This document shows positions 61,328-64,000 of a stretch of 64,000 nucleotides of DNA, in pieces. The notes under the pieces are model-generated. The model was given only the letters and a program-made list of their open reading frames with translations, was not told where the DNA came from and made no database searches. The position numbers and the translations under genes were made by a program. The stretch comes from Clostridium sp. 1001271st1 H5 (GTDB lineage Bacteria; Bacillota; Clostridia; Lachnospirales; Lachnospiraceae), in NCBI RefSeq assembly GCF_005845215.1, contig NZ_SPHO01000012.1:62001-126000 (forward strand), in the 5' to 3' direction. Numbering within the stretch: the stretch's first letter is position 1; each line of letters opens with the position of its first letter.

Positions 61328-61870
61328 ATGTCACGTATAGGTAGAATGCCAGTTGCGGTTCCGGCAGGAGTTACTGTTACAATCGCAGAAGGAAACAAAG
61401 TGACTGTAAAAGGTCCAAAGGGAACATTAGAGAGAGAACTCCCAGTAGAGATGTCCATCGAGCAGAAAGACGGACAGATTATCGTAAGCAGACCAAACGA
61501 TTTAAAGAAGATGAAATCTTTACATGGTCTGACCAGAACCCTGGTTAACAACATGATTCATGGTGTTACAGAAGGGTATGAGAAAGTTCTTGAAGTTAAC
61601 GGTGTTGGTTACAGAGCCGCTAAGCAGGGCAAGAAGCTTACCCTGAACCTGGGCTATTCCCATCCGGTAGAGATGGAAGACCCGGAGGGCATCGAGACCG
61701 TTATGGAAGGTCAGAACAAGATTATCGTTAAAGGTATCAGTAAAGAAAAAGTTGGCCAATACGCTGCTGAAATCAGAGACAAGAGAAGACCTGAGCCATA
61801 CAAGGGCAAGGGTATCAAGTATGCTGACGAGGTTATCAGACGTAAAGTTGGTAAGACTGGTAAGAAATAA
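61328..61870 (+). CDS. rplF: Ribosomal protein L6
   Basis: 180 residues; [20 protein letters not shown] opening and the C-terminal [20 protein letters not shown]. Near the factor-binding site. GTAGGAGGTAAAGGC precedes the ATG. Confidence 0.98.
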   Translation: MSRIGRMPVAVPAGVTVTIAEGNKVTVKGPKGTLERELPVEMSIEQKDGQIIVSRPNDLKKMKSLHGLTRTLVNNMIHGVTEGYEKVLEVNGVGYRAAKQGKKLTLNLGYSHPVEMEDPEGIETVMEGQNKIIVKGISKEKVGQYAAEIRDKRRPEPYKGKGIKYADEVIRRKVGKTGKK

Positions 61871-61887
61871 TTAAGGAGAGTGTAAAA

Positions 61888-62256
61888 ATGGTTAACAAAC
61901 AGTCAAGAAGCGAAATTCGCGTAAAGAAACACAACAGAATGCGTAACCGTTTTGCTGGCACAGCAGAGAGACCGCGTCTGGCAGTGTTTAGAAGTAATAA
62001 TCATATGTATGCTCAAATTATCGACGATACGGTTGGTAACACCTTGGTTGCTGCTTCCACAGTTGAGAAAGAAGTAAAGGCTGAACTGGAGAAGACCAAC
62101 GATAAGGCAGCTGCAGCATATGTAGGTACAGTCATTGCAAAGAGAGCCCTTGAAAAAGGTATCAAGGAAGTTGTTTTCGATAGAGGCGGCTTTATATATC
62201 AGGGCAAAATTCAGGCATTAGCAGATGCAGCCCGCGAGGCTGGTCTGGATTTCTAA
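61888..62256 (+). CDS. rplR: Ribosomal protein L18
   Basis: 122 residues; [20 protein letters not shown] and [20 protein letters not shown]. Binds 5S rRNA with L5. Confidence 0.98.
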   Translation: MVNKQSRSEIRVKKHNRMRNRFAGTAERPRLAVFRSNNHMYAQIIDDTVGNTLVAASTVEKEVKAELEKTNDKAAAAYVGTVIAKRALEKGIKEVVFDRGGFIYQGKIQALADAAREAGLDF

Positions 62257-62273
62257 TAGAGAGGAGAACAAGC

Positions 62274-62783
62274 ATGAAGCGTACAATTATTGATGCCAGT
62301 CAGATGGAGCTGAATGACAAAGTAGTGGCAATCAAGAGAGTATCCAAGACTGTTAAAGGTGGACGTACCATGAGATTTTCCGCTCTGGTAGTAGTTGGTG
62401 ACGGCAATGGCCACGTTGGCGCAGGTTTAGGAAAGGCCGGCGAGGTTCCGGAGGCTATCCGCAAAGGTAAAGAAGCCGCAATTAAGAATCTGGTAGAGAT
62501 TCCTGTAGATGAGAATAAGAGTATCCCACATGATTTTATCGGTAAATTCGGAAGTGCAGCTGTTCTGTTGAAGAGAGCTCCTGAAGGTACTGGTGTTATT
62601 GCCGGCGGTCCAGCGCGTTCCGTACTGGAGATGGCAGGAATCAAGAACATCCGTACAAAATCTTTAGGGTCCAATAACAAGACAAATGTAGTCCTTGCAA
62701 CTCTTGCAGGCCTTACTTCCTTAAAGACTCCGGAAGAATTCGCAAGACTGCGCGGCAAATCTGTGGAAGAAATCGTAGGCTAA
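62274..62783 (+). CDS. rpsE: Ribosomal protein S5
   Basis: 169 residues; [20 protein letters not shown] and [20 protein letters not shown]. Decoding-fidelity protein and spectinomycin-resistance site. Confidence 0.98.
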   Translation: MKRTIIDASQMELNDKVVAIKRVSKTVKGGRTMRFSALVVVGDGNGHVGAGLGKAGEVPEAIRKGKEAAIKNLVEIPVDENKSIPHDFIGKFGSAAVLLKRAPEGTGVIAGGPARSVLEMAGIKNIRTKSLGSNNKTNVVLATLAGLTSLKTPEEFARLRGKSVEEIVG

Positions 62784-62798
62784 TAGGAGGAGAAAGAC

Positions 62799-62981
62799 AT
62801 GGCAGAGAAATTAAAAATCACATTAGTCAAGTCCCCTATCGGTGCTGTTCCAAAGCAGAAAGCAACGGTTAAGGCTCTTGGACTGACCAAGATGCACAAG
62901 ACGGTTGAGATGCCAGATAATGGCGCTGTCAGAGGCATGGTCGCAGCAGTGCGGCATTTAGTAAAAGTGGAAGAAATCTAA
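62799..62981 (+). CDS. rpmD: Ribosomal protein L30
   Basis: 60 residues; [20 protein letters not shown] and [20 protein letters not shown]. Starts after AGGAGGAGAAAGAC. Confidence 0.97.
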   Translation: MAEKLKITLVKSPIGAVPKQKATVKALGLTKMHKTVEMPDNGAVRGMVAAVRHLVKVEEI

Positions 62982-63006
62982 TCAGATAAAGTAAGGAGGT
63001 GCAGTC

Positions 63007-63447
63007 ATGGAGTTATCAAATTTACAGCCTGCTGCAGGTTCAAAGCACAGCGATAATTTTAGAAAAGGCCGTGGCCACGGTTCAGGTAATGGTAAGACCG
63101 CTGGTAAGGGCCATAAGGGTCAGAAAGCTCGTTCCGGAGCAACAAGACCTGGCTTTGAAGGCGGACAGATGCCTTTATACAGACGTCTGCCAAAGCGTGG
63201 TTTCACTAATATGAATTCTAAGACCATTGTTGGTATTAACGTAAGCGCTCTGGAAAGGTTCGATAATGATGCTGAGGTTACGGTTGAGACCTTAATCGAG
63301 GCTGGCATCGTTAAGAATCCAAGAGATGGTGTAAAGATTCTTGGAAATGGAGAATTAACCAAAAAGCTGACCGTTAAGGTTAATGCATTCAGTGAAGGTG
63401 CAAAATCTAAAATCGAAGCTTTAGGTGGAACCTGCGAGGTGATCTAA
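63007..63447 (+). CDS. rplO: Ribosomal protein L15
   Basis: 146 residues; the Gly/Lys-rich [20 protein letters not shown] and [19 protein letters not shown] are diagnostic. Stop overlaps the secY start by one base. Confidence 0.98.
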   Translation: MELSNLQPAAGSKHSDNFRKGRGHGSGNGKTAGKGHKGQKARSGATRPGFEGGQMPLYRRLPKRGFTNMNSKTIVGINVSALERFDNDAEVTVETLIEAGIVKNPRDGVKILGNGELTKKLTVKVNAFSEGAKSKIEALGGTCEVI

Positions 63448-64000
63448 TGTTTAAAACGATCAGAAATGCATTCAAGGTAAAAGAGCTTCGCACTAAGATT
63501 CTCTATACCTTCATGATGCTGGTGGTCATCCGTTTTGGCAGCCAGCTGCCGATTCCTGGAATTGAAACATCGTTCTTTGCGAATTGGTTTGCGAAACAGA
63601 CAACGGATGTGTTTGGCTTCTTTAATGCCATGACAGGTGGTTCATTTTCATCTATGTCCATCTTTGCCCTGAGCATTACGCCATACATCACATCTTCCAT
63701 CATCATCCAGCTGCTGACCATTGCGATTCCTAAACTGGAAGAGCTGCAGAAGGATGGCGAGGACGGAAGAAAGAAGATTCAGGAATACACCCGTTACACC
63801 ACCGTGGGCCTGGCACTGATTGAATCAAGTGCCATGGCCATCGGCTTCGGACGTCAGGGACTTCTTATAGACTATAATGCGTGGAACATCATCATCGCCA
63901 TTGTAACCATGACAACGGGCAGTGCCCTGCTCATGTGGATTGGCGAGCAGATTACGGAAAAGGGCGTTGGAAACGGTATCTCAATTGTACTGTTGTTCAA
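63447..64000 (+). CDS. secY: Protein translocase subunit SecY (5' part)
   Basis: The first 184 codons; the gene runs past the right edge. The opening [19 protein letters not shown], the first helix, the plug region MTGGSFSSMSIFALSITPYI with TSSIIIQLLTIAIPKLEEL, and MWIGEQITEKGVGNGISIVL are standard SecY. It forms the protein-conducting channel. Co-translated with rplO (TAATG overlap). Confidence 0.97.
   Translation, partial: MFKTIRNAFKVKELRTKILYTFMMLVVIRFGSQLPIPGIETSFFANWFAKQTTDVFGFFNAMTGGSFSSMSIFALSITPYITSSIIIQLLTIAIPKLEELQKDGEDGRKKIQEYTRYTTVGLALIESSAMAIGFGRQGLLIDYNAWNIIIAIVTMTTGSALLMWIGEQITEKGVGNGISIVLLF

Overview
The window looks like chromosome of a Gram-positive anaerobe of the Lachnospiraceae (Clostridia), close in style to the Enterocloster / Clostridium bolteae-clostridioforme group. 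The placement rests on gene content: the near-universal clostridial six-cysteine peptide SCIFF with its radical SAM maturase, a TIGR04086-type membrane protein, DUF1848 and DUF169 proteins, choline-binding-type cell wall repeat proteins, a zinc-type S14, and strong AGGAGG ribosome binding sites. The genus is inference. I see no phage, insertion sequence or CRISPR array.

Layout. 1-5.3 kb: end of a probable FAD oxidoreductase, a LacI regulator, a cupin, a DUF1848 iron-sulfur protein, a glycerophosphodiester phosphodiesterase, a short UppS-like protein and a LytTR response regulator. 5.4-8.2 kb (minus): a cytidylate-kinase-like protein, a zinc-ribbon protein with an Ala/Gln repeat tail, and a secreted cell-wall repeat protein.

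8.5-23.7 kb is a divergent CoA-thioester catabolic locus. Leftward: acyl-CoA ligase, fused class I CoA-transferase, SDR dehydrogenase, thiolase and class III (CaiB/BaiF) CoA-transferase. Rightward: DUF169 protein, LacI regulator, MaoC hydratase, a complete branched-chain-amino-acid-type ABC importer and a crotonase. Consensus promoters face outward from a 616-base gap holding repeated ACGTTTT motifs that could be the LacI operator. The set reads as import, CoA activation, hydration, oxidation and thiolysis of an unidentified organic acid; no acyl-CoA dehydrogenase is present.

23.9-37.2 kb is a surface glycopolymer cluster: ThDP enzyme, two paralogous sugar-nucleotide reductases/epimerases flanking a three-domain C-methyltransferase, three GT2 glycosyltransferases, a polyprenyl-phosphate sugar phosphotransferase, and an LCP ligase with an unusual Arg/Gly-rich cytoplasmic tail. 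The combination suggests a branched-chain deoxysugar.

37.4-53.4 kb: HtrA protease, ClpX-type unfoldase, two leaderless subtilases, LspA-like peptidase, the SCIFF peptide gene and maturase, tgt, yajC, a HAD phosphatase, tRNA-Val(CAC), adenine deaminase, an RNA methyltransferase and a second cell-wall repeat protein.

53.5-64 kb: the S10-spc ribosomal protein operon from rpsJ to a truncated secY, with a strong promoter, a structured rpsJ leader and four unusually long, hairpin-rich internal gaps.
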